Source: Polyangiaceae bacterium
GTDB lineage: Bacteria; Myxococcota_A; Polyangia; Polyangiales; Polyangiaceae
Direction of reading: 5' to 3'
Assembly (NCBI GenBank): GCA_020633205.1
Contig: JACKEB010000010.1
Location: 1-64,000, forward strand
Length of the DNA: 64,000 nt
Shown: piece after piece, positions 1 to 9,497 of the stretch
Numbering within the stretch: position 1 is the stretch's first letter
Layout of the letters: each line of letters starts with the position of its first letter
Notes under the pieces: generated by a model
The model's database searches: none
Told to the model about the DNA's origin: nothing
The model's input: the letters and a program-made list of their open reading frames with translations, nothing else
Made by a program: the position numbers and the translations under genes

Positions 1-3000
1 GCGCGCCAGGCGCACGCCGTTTGCGAACAGGTAGGCGACCTCCGTTTGCTCATCGAGGTGGAAGTCTTGCTCCGTGGTCCTCCACTCGGTGCGGCGCAGC
101 TCCAGGCTGCCGAAGATGTAGAGCGTGTAGCTCTCCTCACCTACCGTATCGACTGCGCGCTTGCTTACGCGCATGTCGCTCGCGTCGTAGGCGTAGTGGA
201 GCTCGACGTCTTCCGTCGGGCCTGGCTGCGTGGCGCTATCTACGCGGTCGAAGTCCCAGCGTCTGGCGGTCACGAGCCGACCGACTTCGTCCCACTCGTA
301 GCGATAGATCTGGCTGCATTTGCCAGTAGGAATGCAGGTGCCTTCGCGATCGACGCGCAGCTCGGTCAGGTTACCCGTGACGTCGTAGGTCGCCGCCAGT
401 TCGCCTTGTTTAGTACCGCCGCTGCTGTGGTTGTTTGCGCTGTTGAGCCGGTAGGCCTTACCCCCAACCGGACCATTGGAAATGCTGCCTAGACTGCGGT
501 CGTAGAAGCCCTTGGCGTCATCGTCCGTCTCCGTGGTGTTGCCAAGCCAGTCGTAGTTCCAGGTCTGGTAGCGGATGCGGTTTTCAAACTCCTGGTACGG
601 GCTTGGATCCGCACGGCGATGCTCGGTGGGGTCGTCGACGTTCGGGTCGTCCCAGGTGTCGTCTTGATCCGTGAGGTTCGGGACGAGGTAGAACTGCTCG
701 GGTTGGCTCCACGGGCTCTTGCCGTAGCTGTTTTCGGCTTGGACCCAGACCGTGTAGCTGCCCGGGGTGAGCACCTGGGCAGGCGTCACGTCGCATTGGC
801 TGGCGCTGCAGCTCGCTTCGCTGGGGGTGAGGGTCCACGAGTACTCGGCGCCCGCGCTGTCCTGGACTTTGAGCTCGTACGAGGTGACGCCGCCTTGACC
901 GGTCCAGCTGTAGACCGGGACCGAGTCGTGCAGATTGCCGATGGGCGCGAGGATGGTTGGCGCCGCCGGAACCTCCGATACGGTAAAGCTCGACCAAGCC
1001 GTATATGACCCGCTCCCTTGCGGGTTCACCGACTTGACTCGCCACGTGTAGTCGTCCCCGCTCAGGCTGAGCGCTGGCGCGGTGCACTCAGGCTCGCCCG
1101 CGCCGCAACCCAACGCATCACGGTGGTGGCGCAGATCGTGTACCGCCGTCCCATTGCTATCTAGGACAGCTAGGTCGTACCAAGTGGCCCCAGGATCTGA
1201 TGTCCAGCGGATCTCAACGGGGTTGGAGACGGTCTCGCTGACCGGATACACCGGCGTTGGGACGCCAAGCGGGATGTAGCCACCATAACTGAAGTTCGCA
1301 TCTTTCCACGCGGTAGTGGAGTTGTCGGCGAACCTCGCGCGCACCCACCAGCGGTGGGCGCCGGTTGGCAGCGGCACCGCAGGCTCGTACTCACAGTAGC
1401 CGCCGTCGCAGGCGGTTGCCGGGTCGATGTAGCCGATGGGAGGCACCGTTCCGTCGGAGAGCTGCGCCTTCCACTGGTATTGAGTCGCGCCAGCGACGGT
1501 GGTGAACTTGTAGGACGGGGTGTCGTCTCCGACGGGGATGTCCGCGTTCGGCCAAACCGGGGACGGGCCACTTCCGTCGACTTCGAACGCCATTCCGGCG
1601 CTCCACGTGCCCGTGGTGCCTTGGGCGTTCTGGGGCCGTACCCACCACGTGTAATTGCCGGGCGGCAATGAGACATCTTGAAGGGTACACGTGCTCCCGA
1701 GGACTCCACAGCTCAGGCTGGAGCGTGGGTATTCGTTGTTGAACACCTCCTGGTCGCTTGCATCCCAGATCAGCACGTCGTAGCGCGCTGCCGCTTCGTC
1801 GAACTCCCACTCGAGGTCGAACGGCGAGCCAACCAATCCACTCGGGCTGAGCTGCACCGGCGTCTGGAACGGCAGCACCGGACCAATCGAGAAGTTCTGC
1901 CACTTGATGGGAGTCCAAACGCCACCACCGAAGCCGCCCTGCACACCCCAAGCCGCTGCACCGTTGGGGATCGTGCCGGTGTAGCCCATCGTGCACACAC
2001 CACCGTTCCCCGTGCAGCCCGCGTTTTGGGGTAACGAGGTGAAAAAGAAGCTGCCGCCGCTCGCGTCGTATACGGTGATCTTGTACTCGGCGACGCCTGA
2101 GCGGGGTGTGAACTTGAACACGGCCGGCTGAGTGACGACCTCGCCGTCGGGACTGATCGGCGTGGGGCCGTCCTCATCGATGCTGAATGGCGTCGGAGCG
2201 CTCCAGGGGCCTGGCGTATCATCAAGCCCAATCGCGCGCGCACGCCAACTGTAGTTCCCCAGGGCAAGAGTGACCCCTGCGATGCTGCAGGTCGGGTTTT
2301 CACCGGCACACCCCACTTCTGCCTTGGTGTGCTGGTAGAGCGTCAGTTGAGTGTCATTCGAGTCGAGGAGCTCGATCTCGTAGCTTTTGACACCAAGCGC
2401 AGACTCCCATCGGAACGCGATAGGTGAGCCGGCTGGCCCTTCTGGGTCGATGAGTGTTGGTGAGTTCAGCGTTGGCAGGCTGCTGCCGTAAGCGACATCC
2501 ATCCAACGGTAGCTCGTCCATACGCCGCCGCCGAAACCGGCCTGCACGCCCCAAACGCCGGGGCCGTCCGGGAAAGTGCGAGTCCAGTTGTAGGTGCAAA
2601 TGCCGGACCCGCTGCAGCCCACGTGCTGCGGCTGAGGGTAAGCCTCGAAAGACGAACCGTTGGTACCCACCCAACGGATGCGATACTGCACAACGCCAGG
2701 GATGGCCGTGAATTGATAGGACGCGGTGTCCGCGGTGAGGCCTGAAGGCGTGATGGGCGTGGGCTGAGTGCTCTCCGTATGGAAACTCAGCGTGTTGCTC
2801 CACGGCCCGTTGAGGTCGTGCTCGCTGTTGGAGCGGATCTGAACCGTGTAGTCACCTGTGGCGAGAGTCAGATTCGGAAGCCCACAGGTCGTGCCGGTAC
2901 AAACCTCGTACTTTCTTCTTGTCTGCCCGAACATCAGCGCGTTGTCCGAGACGCGGCGGACATCGAAGACGTAGTGGCTCGCCCCCAGAGATCCAGTCCA

Positions 3001-6000
3001 CTCCACCTTGAGTGGCACTCCAGTGAGGCTAGGCGGTGCGGTGACCGCCGACGCCGTGAGCGGCTCGATCGTCCCTACGGAAACGTTGACCCAGCTGCCC
3101 CAGTTGTTGTGCTCCGCGCCGCCAGTGATGCGCACGTTCCAGCGCGCCGCGCCTTGCCCAAGGCTGATCGCGGGAGATGCGTTTGCGAGGTCGTAGGTGC
3201 AAGTGCCGCCACCGGAGCAACCCAGGTCGGCTGCATCGACTTGACGATCGAACAAGTAGCCCGCGCCGTCGTAGAGTCGAAACAAGTAGCCAGTCGCGTC
3301 CGAGACGCCGGTCCACGTGAAGACGTAGGGCGCGGTCAGCGCGCCACTCGGGCTCTGGTTGGTGATCGCAGTTGCCTTGGGAGCCGGCACTTGGCTCACG
3401 TCAGGCAGCCTCGCCGCTTTGAACGCCGCCTGGTTCAGTGACGGCTCCACCTTGAGTTCCGCGCTCGCAGGCGCTGAACCGGGTGCGGGTGGCGGCGGTG
3501 CGGGCGGGGGCGCTGGCGGCGTCAGCTTGGCGGTCCCACTAGAGGTCACACCGGCGCTGCTTGCGCTGTCTGCAGCGCTCTTCGGCTGCACACCGAGCAA
3601 GCTCGGCGCCTTGGCCGTTTCCTGGTGGAATCTTGTCAGGTCTGCCGCGCTGATGCGGGGCGTCGCGCGGGTCCGTGAGCCCGAAGGTCCGAGGCCCCAG
3701 GGGTTCGGGGTCGGTTCGGGCTGAGTGACGCTGTCGTCGCGCTCGGTGTAACCGTAATCGACGCGATTGACGCGATACAGATCGTCGTACTGCATCGTGC
3801 GAGTGACGGGCTTCGCGCCGGCGGGCCACTCGTCGGGGTTACGTAAATCTTCAATCTTGAGCGGGTTGCCGACCACGTCGTACTGGTAGTGATCGTCTTG
3901 CAGCACCTTCTGGAAGGTGTCCGTGCCGATCCCCACATGGCTGTAGCTGCTGCTTGGATCGGACCACGCCGCTGGAGGTCCGCGGTAGGTCTGCACTGTC
4001 GCCAGGCGCCGCCGCGTGTCGTACGCAAACTGCGTGCGGGTGCGGGCCAGGTCGCCATACTCGATGTGCTCATGCAGGCCGTCGGCGGTGCGCTTGATGT
4101 CGGTGACGAGCTCGCCATAAGAGCCCCCGACGCTCTTCACCGTGCCACGCCCGGAGTACTCAATATCCACGTGGCTTTGTCCGTCACTGCCCATCAGCTC
4201 GGGGCTCTGGGCGCCGGTGGTCTCGGACACCACGCGGTCGGCGCCGTCGAAGCTCACCTGCTTGCGGTACCAGCGGCCGTTGTAGCGGTTCAGGATTGAG
4301 TCGTCAGGCACGCCCGGCGCAGCGAGCCGTACCCAGCTCTCGAAGGCGCGCGAGCGACCGTCGTAGTTGGTGACGCTCACCTTCGCGCGGTCAAACACCG
4401 CGACCAGCTTGCCGCGCAGGTAATCGCCTCCCTGGAGCGGTGTGAAGGCGTCCGTCGACCCGGAACCGTTGGGGACCTCGATGGCGCCGAGCTCGGGCGG
4501 CGGAGCTTGGTCGTAGAGGTAGTAGATCTCGATGCCGGACGCCGTATCCGGAGCCGGCGGACTGTATGGCTGATGGCTCGCCTGACACGGCGAGTAGTCC
4601 TCGTACTGCAGGCGCCCCACCCCGTCGTAGGCGAAGTTCATCCCGCAACCACGAGCGTCGCTGGTTCCGATCAGCTCCCCGCTCGCGTTGTAGCGATAGC
4701 GCCAGGCCTTGATGTTGCTCGCATCCGCGCTCGGGTCTGGGTCGAAGTTGACCGACGTGTGCGGCTCAACATTGAGCACCATGCGGCCGAGGGAGTCGTA
4801 GCGGAGCCAGCGGGTCGTGGAGCCGCTCGCTGAAGAGCGCGTGATTGACAGAGGCTCTCCGGTGGGGAGATAGGTAGTTCGCGTTTGGCGTTCGATCAGC
4901 GACCCGTTCTCCTTGAAACGCTCGATACCCAGCACCCCGCGCCCTTGCCCGTCGCTAACGCTGGTCGCGTACGTGCCCTCATGGGGTCCCCCACTCTCCC
5001 AGTCCGCTGCGTCCCACGCGTCGCTCGAAAGGGCATGGTAGACGTTGCGCAGCGTTTGGGTGCCGTCGAGATCGTAGAGGCGTAGATCGCGCCCGAAGGC
5101 ATCGTACTCCACCCGCCCCGACGGTGTGCCCGGCGCAGCCTGCGGGTCGAAGTTCTCGGGCTCGCCGTCCCAGAACTTGGGAAGGTACTTCCTGCTGACC
5201 GCGCCCTTCTTGTCGTAGTCCACGTAGCCACCAGCGATCCAGCGACCGTCGTCGTTGGCGGTGGTATCGGCCTCCGTGATCGCAGCGAGCGTGCGACCCA
5301 TGCCGTCGATGTAAGCGAACGAGTCCATGTACGCATCGCTCGTAGTGCTTGGCCCATCCTGGCTTCGGGTGTGAATAATCGAGTACCTGCGCCCGTCCGT
5401 CGCGAGATCGTAGCTAATCTCGACGCTCGGCGTTGTGCCGACGGTTGCGGAGTTTGGTTCCGAACGGAAGAGCCGCGTCAGGCGCCCGAGGCCGTCGTAG
5501 TCCACCTGGGTGACCTGAAATGTCACGTCAATCACGTGGGTCACGAGCTCAAGCCCGCGATCGTAGGAGGCCGCTGAGTAGAGTGTGTCGGATGGCGGGT
5601 TGTCTCGAGTTGGGGGGCATCCGCTTGGGTACATCCGCTCGGTGGTAGCCAGCTGGGCGTAGAGCGGATCCAAGTAAACGTCCGCACAGCGACCACCCGG
5701 CCCATAACTCCGGATGGCGTTCCCGAACTCGTCGTAGTCCGTCTCGCTGATGTACAACGCCGTGCTGTCGCTGACGGCGTCTCCGGGAGTGGGTGCCACC
5801 GCAGCCCCAACCGTCTCGTGGAAACGCTGCAGCTCTTCGGTCCCCGTTAGGACAGCGGTGACAAGGTCCGGATTGCCCTCTTCAGTGTAGCTGGTCGCCG
5901 TTTCCCCACGGCGCTGCGTATGAACGGAACCAACGGTGTAGCTACTCGCAGTTCTCCAGAGCCAGCCACTCGGGTGGTCCAGGAGCACTGGGTGGCTCAC

Positions 6001-9000
6001 GCCTGTGATCGCCTCGTCGGGTCCACCTGCTGGGCAACCGCTGACACAACCGTAGCTGGTGCCGGAGAGCTGGTTTCCGAAGTCGTCAACCGTCGTCTCG
6101 CCATGCGTACGCACCGTGCCGCTGGTCGCGCGAAGCGGGATCTCCGTCTGAATCGAGGGGCCGACACCGAAGCCGTCTGCGGTTACCGTCGGTTGATCTT
6201 TGAGGCGCGTTGAGCTCGGGATGAAGTGCCCTGTGTCGTACGCCCAAGCCGTGGAGGCATTGGAGAATGCGTAGACCACGCCGCGCCCGTCCATGCCTTC
6301 GTACAAGCGGCGCAGCGTGTACTCGTTGTGGCTGGTGGAGAGGTAAACGCCGTACTCGTCGTAGGTTTCACTGAGCACGGGCAACCCCTTGAGCGCCTCA
6401 TGGGGGTTGTCCAACCACGTCTCGTTGTCGGGACACGGTTCACCGTTGTCTAGTAGGCACTCGCCTAGCAAGAACGTCGAGCGCGAGATACTGGTCGGGC
6501 TGTTGGCATCACCGAACGCCTTGCTCGTTGCTTCACGGAACCCGCGAAACTCGCGCTGACGCCCATCGTAAACTGGATCACGGTAGGTGTATTCCGTGCT
6601 GTAGACGCGCGGGCCTTTCCCGAAGACGTTGAGGTTGTCCGATTCGCTCATCCGCTTGACGAGGTGCAGGGCCATCGGCGCCTTCACCGCCCACGGCTCG
6701 CCATCACGCTCGGCATCGAGCATCTCATCGATGCTGGATGTGTACTCGAGCGTCGTCGTCTTCCCGAGCCCACTACGCACCAGCGTGAGCACCCAGGGGC
6801 GAGTGCCTCCCTGAAGATCGATGTAGCGATACTCTCCCCCATCCCCCCACACGATGTCGCGAGTGCCACTGCCATCGACGTCCGCAATACGGACGATCGA
6901 CCGATTGCTCGGGTTGTCTGGGGTGTCGAACAGGATGCGTCGATTCTTGAACCCCTTACCGTCGACGTTGATCCAGATGTCCACGTTCTTAGAGCGCACC
7001 TGGATGATGTCGCTCAAGCCGTCCCCGTTTACGTCATCGAGGCGGAGCTGGGTGTCGCCTTGAAGCGTCGGTGGATTGTCCATCGCAAGGGAACGGTACT
7101 CGGCGTTGTCCCCTGGCTGGCAGTCGTCGCGATCTCCGGTGCCCCAGAAGCCGTTTCCGCGACCGGGCCAGTACTTCACGTCGCCGGAGCGCATGCGAAC
7201 GATGTCGTTGATGCCGTCGCCGTTCATGTCCGCGAGGAACACATCCGGCTGGCTAAAGAGGACGATGTTCCCGTTTCGAGGGACACAAGCTTCTACGGCG
7301 TACTCTGTGAACTGCGCCTTGTTCTTGCCAGTGAGGTAACCGGTTCCGAACTTGCCGTCTCCCCCGGGATAGCGACCGAGCGCGAAGAACGTCTGGATCG
7401 ATGTACCGCTCGAGACCACGAGATCAACGAGTCCATCGAAATCCACGTCGACGACCTTGGTGTCTAAGGCTTGCTCGGTGAAATCGATCTTCGAACTCAA
7501 AGTCCCAGCTGACGTTACCGTGCGGTTCCGCCAGACCCAGCCAGTACTGGACTCTTCGGGGGAGAGGACGGAGTACTGCTTGCCCTTCGGCATGTGCAAC
7601 AGGTTGATGCGACCATCGCCGTCGAGATCCAGCGGAACGACGTTGGGGCTCGACAGCGGAAGCCCGCTGAACCCATCGACTCCCATGGGTACAGCTTTGC
7701 CGAAGTTCGTGAGTTCGCCACCAGCGCCGTTGAAGAACACGCGGTGCTCGGCGCTCGTCGACCCTGCCGTCGCAAGCACATCGGGTAGGCCGTCGGAGTT
7801 GATGTCGAACAGATCCGTGTTGCCCTCATCAACGGACACCGACGGACTATTGAGGAACTCCCGAACGGTGACATCGAACGGCTCGAACCCATCGAATGCC
7901 GGGCCGACGTGGGAGTAGTCAAAGCGGGTTGGGGGGAGAGAGTCGGGCTCGCAAGTCAGGTTCCTGGGCAGCTCCCCGGCGGCCCCTTCATAGACAGTCT
8001 GCCCCGGACACCGCCCTTGGAGCGTCACCGCGCTCAGGAGAGAGACGTGATACGACGAGTCGTAGTCGAGGAGATACCGGCGTACGAGCTCGCGAGCCTC
8101 GTTTCCGTAGGACGCGCTGGTCACGTCGACACGTGCAACGCGCAGGTTCTGCTCCATGCGCCAACCGCTACGGTAGGAGAAGGTCGGATCGCTGCGCTCT
8201 TCCCACACCAGGTGCGTGTGGTGAGCGAAGCGTGAGAAGTCGAGACCCGTACCAGTAGACAGCAGGTAGCCCGTCGGATCGTCGGCTGGCGACGTATCGT
8301 AGATATCGCTCAAGTGGGCGGTCGCACCGTCATGGGTGTAGCCGTAGTAAGCCACGTTGACGGGAGCACCGTTTCCGTCGTGATACGTGTCGAACTCGCG
8401 GCGAAGGTTCCAGCGAAATACTTCCTCCGGCTTTGCTGGGTTCGCCTCGATGGCTTGGCGATCCTTCTTGCCGTCGAGGGCAACGCCCAGCTCGAGGGTC
8501 GAACCGTCCTTTGACTGCACCCGCCACGTCAGCCCATCTGGAGACCAGAAGAAGCGCATGAACCCGCCTTCGACACGAGGACGGTAATACTGCCAACCCG
8601 GTGACCACTCAGGCATGACCTCGCCCGGCAGTGCGCCATTGCATTCCCGCGCGGAAGTGACGTCGCAGATCGGCACGAGCTCCTGTCCGCCATTGAATAC
8701 GAAGCGATCTTGGTCGGGGGAAAATTGCCCACCGGAGTTGTACTTGGGCAAGCCGCGATCGGTCTGACGCGCGATGAACGAGACACCAACGTTCCAGCCA
8801 ACGCCTGCGGTGCCGTGACCTCCCGAGCTGGAGTATGAGAGACCAAGGGAAGGCTGCACTCCACCACGGGCCGTAGGCAGTGCAAAGCCGACGGAATACG
8901 TCGCGATGCCGGTCGAGAGCTGCGCCGAAAAGCTCTCCTCCATACCTTGAACCGTGCCACTGCCTTTGGGCACGCTGATCGCCTTGCTCGTAACGCCGCT

Positions 9001-9360
9001 CTTGTCCTCGCCGCTCGTCAGCGCGGCAGCGTCCTTCTCCGCGTCGATTTCTGGGGACTTCGCCGTGGCGGCTTCCGCGAGCTGCTCCTTGTCGACACCG
9101 CTCTGCTCGACGTCTTCGCTCTGCACCGCCTGGGCCGCGCTCTTTCCGCGCGGCGCAGCTGAGTCATCACGGGCTGGCGCGTCAGCTTGCGCTGGTGGTT
9201 GCAGCTGAACCTCGGGCGCTTCTTCGACGGCGTCCGCTACCGCTGCATGCGGCTCCGCTTGCTGCGCACTGGCGCGCGTCGAAAGCGAAAGGCTCGCAAC
9301 AAAGACGGTGAGCGTGCACAACGCAATCGGCGCGCGGATCTGGCCTAGACGAATCAGCAT
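1..9360 (-). CDS. Giant SpvB/FG-GAP/RHS-repeat secreted protein (C-terminus beyond window)
   Basis: The reading frame is open for 3,120 codons from ATG at 9360 to the window edge, so the C-terminus is missing. The N-terminus is a Sec signal peptide with a likely cut after ASA near residue 33. A low-complexity acidic stretch follows, then an SpvB-like domain (about residues 135-330, LGLSYSSSGGHGTAGVGW). FG-GAP/VCBS DxDGDG-type repeats lie at about 510-850, including DLDGDGR, DMNGDGIND and DVNGDGLSD. A TcdB-middle-like segment with YTSSIDEMLDAE lies near 850. YD/RHS repeats run from about 920 to 1880. A Pro/Ala linker and nine Ig/FN3-like modules interrupt the RHS part, which resumes at about residue 2930 (YDWLGNTTETDDD). 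The family forms a beta-cage that can enclose a variable C-terminal toxin. That end is not visible, so toxicity is unproven. It is the last visible gene of a three-gene minus-strand unit, 137 bp after its neighbour. Confidence 0.9.
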   Translation of the reverse strand, partial: MLIRLGQIRAPIALCTLTVFVASLSLSTRASAQQAEPHAAVADAVEEAPEVQLQPPAQADAPARDDSAAPRGKSAAQAVQSEDVEQSGVDKEQLAEAATAKSPEIDAEKDAAALTSGEDKSGVTSKAISVPKGSGTVQGMEESFSAQLSTGIATYSVGFALPTARGGVQPSLGLSYSSSGGHGTAGVGWNVGVSFIARQTDRGLPKYNSGGQFSPDQDRFVFNGGQELVPICDVTSARECNGALPGEVMPEWSPGWQYYRPRVEGGFMRFFWSPDGLTWRVQSKDGSTLELGVALDGKKDRQAIEANPAKPEEVFRWNLRREFDTYHDGNGAPVNVAYYGYTHDGATAHLSDIYDTSPADDPTGYLLSTGTGLDFSRFAHHTHLVWEERSDPTFSYRSGWRMEQNLRVARVDVTSASYGNEARELVRRYLLDYDSSYHVSLLSAVTLQGRCPGQTVYEGAAGELPRNLTCEPDSLPPTRFDYSHVGPAFDGFEPFDVTVREFLNSPSVSVDEGNTDLFDINSDGLPDVLATAGSTSAEHRVFFNGAGGELTNFGKAVPMGVDGFSGLPLSSPNVVPLDLDGDGRINLLHMPKGKQYSVLSPEESSTGWVWRNRTVTSAGTLSSKIDFTEQALDTKVVDVDFDGLVDLVVSSGTSIQTFFALGRYPGGDGKFGTGYLTGKNKAQFTEYAVEACVPRNGNIVLFSQPDVFLADMNGDGINDIVRMRSGDVKYWPGRGNGFWGTGDRDDCQPGDNAEYRSLAMDNPPTLQGDTQLRLDDVNGDGLSDIIQVRSKNVDIWINVDGKGFKNRRILFDTPDNPSNRSIVRIADVDGSGTRDIVWGDGGEYRYIDLQGGTRPWVLTLVRSGLGKTTTLEYTSSIDEMLDAERDGEPWAVKAPMALHLVKRMSESDNLNVFGKGPRVYSTEYTYRDPVYDGRQREFRGFREATSKAFGDANSPTSISRSTFLLGECLLDNGEPCPDNETWLDNPHEALKGLPVLSETYDEYGVYLSTSHNEYTLRRLYEGMDGRGVVYAFSNASTAWAYDTGHFIPSSTRLKDQPTVTADGFGVGPSIQTEIPLRATSGTVRTHGETTVDDFGNQLSGTSYGCVSGCPAGGPDEAITGVSHPVLLDHPSGWLWRTASSYTVGSVHTQRRGETATSYTEEGNPDLVTAVLTGTEELQRFHETVGAAVAPTPGDAVSDSTALYISETDYDEFGNAIRSYGPGGRCADVYLDPLYAQLATTERMYPSGCPPTRDNPPSDTLYSAASYDRGLELVTHVIDVTFQVTQVDYDGLGRLTRLFRSEPNSATVGTTPSVEISYDLATDGRRYSIIHTRSQDGPSTTSDAYMDSFAYIDGMGRTLAAITEADTTANDDGRWIAGGYVDYDKKGAVSRKYLPKFWDGEPENFDPQAAPGTPSGRVEYDAFGRDLRLYDLDGTQTLRNVYHALSSDAWDAADWESGGPHEGTYATSVSDGQGRGVLGIERFKENGSLIERQTRTTYLPTGEPLSITRSSASGSTTRWLRYDSLGRMVLNVEPHTSVNFDPDPSADASNIKAWRYRYNASGELIGTSDARGCGMNFAYDGVGRLQYEDYSPCQASHQPYSPPAPDTASGIEIYYLYDQAPPPELGAIEVPNGSGSTDAFTPLQGGDYLRGKLVAVFDRAKVSVTNYDGRSRAFESWVRLAAPGVPDDSILNRYNGRWYRKQVSFDGADRVVSETTGAQSPELMGSDGQSHVDIEYSGRGTVKSVGGSYGELVTDIKRTADGLHEHIEYGDLARTRTQFAYDTRRRLATVQTYRGPPAAWSDPSSSYSHVGIGTDTFQKVLQDDHYQYDVVGNPLKIEDLRNPDEWPAGAKPVTRTMQYDDLYRVNRVDYGYTERDDSVTQPEPTPNPWGLGPSGSRTRATPRISAADLTRFHQETAKAPSLLGVQPKSAADSASSAGVTSSGTAKLTPPAPPPAPPPPAPGSAPASAELKVEPSLNQAAFKAARLPDVSQVPAPKATAITNQSPSGALTAPYVFTWTGVSDATGYLFRLYDGAGYLFDRQVDAADLGCSGGGTCTYDLANASPAISLGQGAARWNVRITGGAEHNNWGSWVNVSVGTIEPLTASAVTAPPSLTGVPLKVEWTGSLGASHYVFDVRRVSDNALMFGQTRRKYEVCTGTTCGLPNLTLATGDYTVQIRSNSEHDLNGPWSNTLSFHTESTQPTPITPSGLTADTASYQFTAIPGVVQYRIRWVGTNGSSFEAYPQPQHVGCSGSGICTYNWTRTFPDGPGVWGVQAGFGGGVWTSYRWMDVAYGSSLPTLNSPTLIDPEGPAGSPIAFRWESALGVKSYEIELLDSNDTQLTLYQHTKAEVGCAGENPTCSIAGVTLALGNYSWRARAIGLDDTPGPWSAPTPFSIDEDGPTPISPDGEVVTQPAVFKFTPRSGVAEYKITVYDASGGSFFFTSLPQNAGCTGNGGVCTMGYTGTIPNGAAAWGVQGGFGGGVWTPIKWQNFSIGPVLPFQTPVQLSPSGLVGSPFDLEWEFDEAAARYDVLIWDASDQEVFNNEYPRSSLSCGVLGSTCTLQDVSLPPGNYTWWVRPQNAQGTTGTWSAGMAFEVDGSGPSPVWPNADIPVGDDTPSYKFTTVAGATQYQWKAQLSDGTVPPIGYIDPATACDGGYCEYEPAVPLPTGAHRWWVRARFADNSTTAWKDANFSYGGYIPLGVPTPVYPVSETVSNPVEIRWTSDPGATWYDLAVLDSNGTAVHDLRHHRDALGCGAGEPECTAPALSLSGDDYTWRVKSVNPQGSGSYTAWSSFTVSEVPAAPTILAPIGNLHDSVPVYSWTGQGGVTSYELKVQDSAGAEYSWTLTPSEASCSASQCDVTPAQVLTPGSYTVWVQAENSYGKSPWSQPEQFYLVPNLTDQDDTWDDPNVDDPTEHRRADPSPYQEFENRIRYQTWNYDWLGNTTETDDDAKGFYDRSLGSISNGPVGGKAYRLNSANNHSSGGTKQGELAATYDVTGNLTELRVDREGTCIPTGKCSQIYRYEWDEVGRLVTARRWDFDRVDSATQPGPTEDVELHYAYDASDMRVSKRAVDTVGEESYTLYIFGSLELRRTEWRTTEQDFHLDEQTEVAYLFANGVRLAR
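681..3366 (-). repeat. Nine tandem Ig/FN3-like modules within the RHS protein
   Basis: About 895 residues divide into nine units of about 100 residues. Each unit opens with a Pro-rich turn (PTPITPSG, PTPVYPVS). It continues with beta-strand-like YxxxVxD segments and a cysteine pair 5-8 residues apart (GCSGSGIC, GCTGNGGVC, GCGAGEPEC), and closes with W-x-V plus an aromatic edge strand. Units alternate between a shorter type ending in GVW..GGGVWT and a longer type ending in GPWS or GTWS. The cysteines suggest a disulfide in each module, which fits an extracellular location. The fold is inferred from pattern only. Confidence 0.7.
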
Positions 9361-9497
9361 GGGCTCGGCTTTCTCGCAAAGGCTGCGTCGCTTGGAAGCA
9401 AGGCGCAGCTCGAGCAACGAACGCGAAGGGCGGCGGCGCTCAGCTGGTTCTGAGGCTCAGATCCTCCAGGAACCGAGCGAGCACCGCCGCAGCGTCA

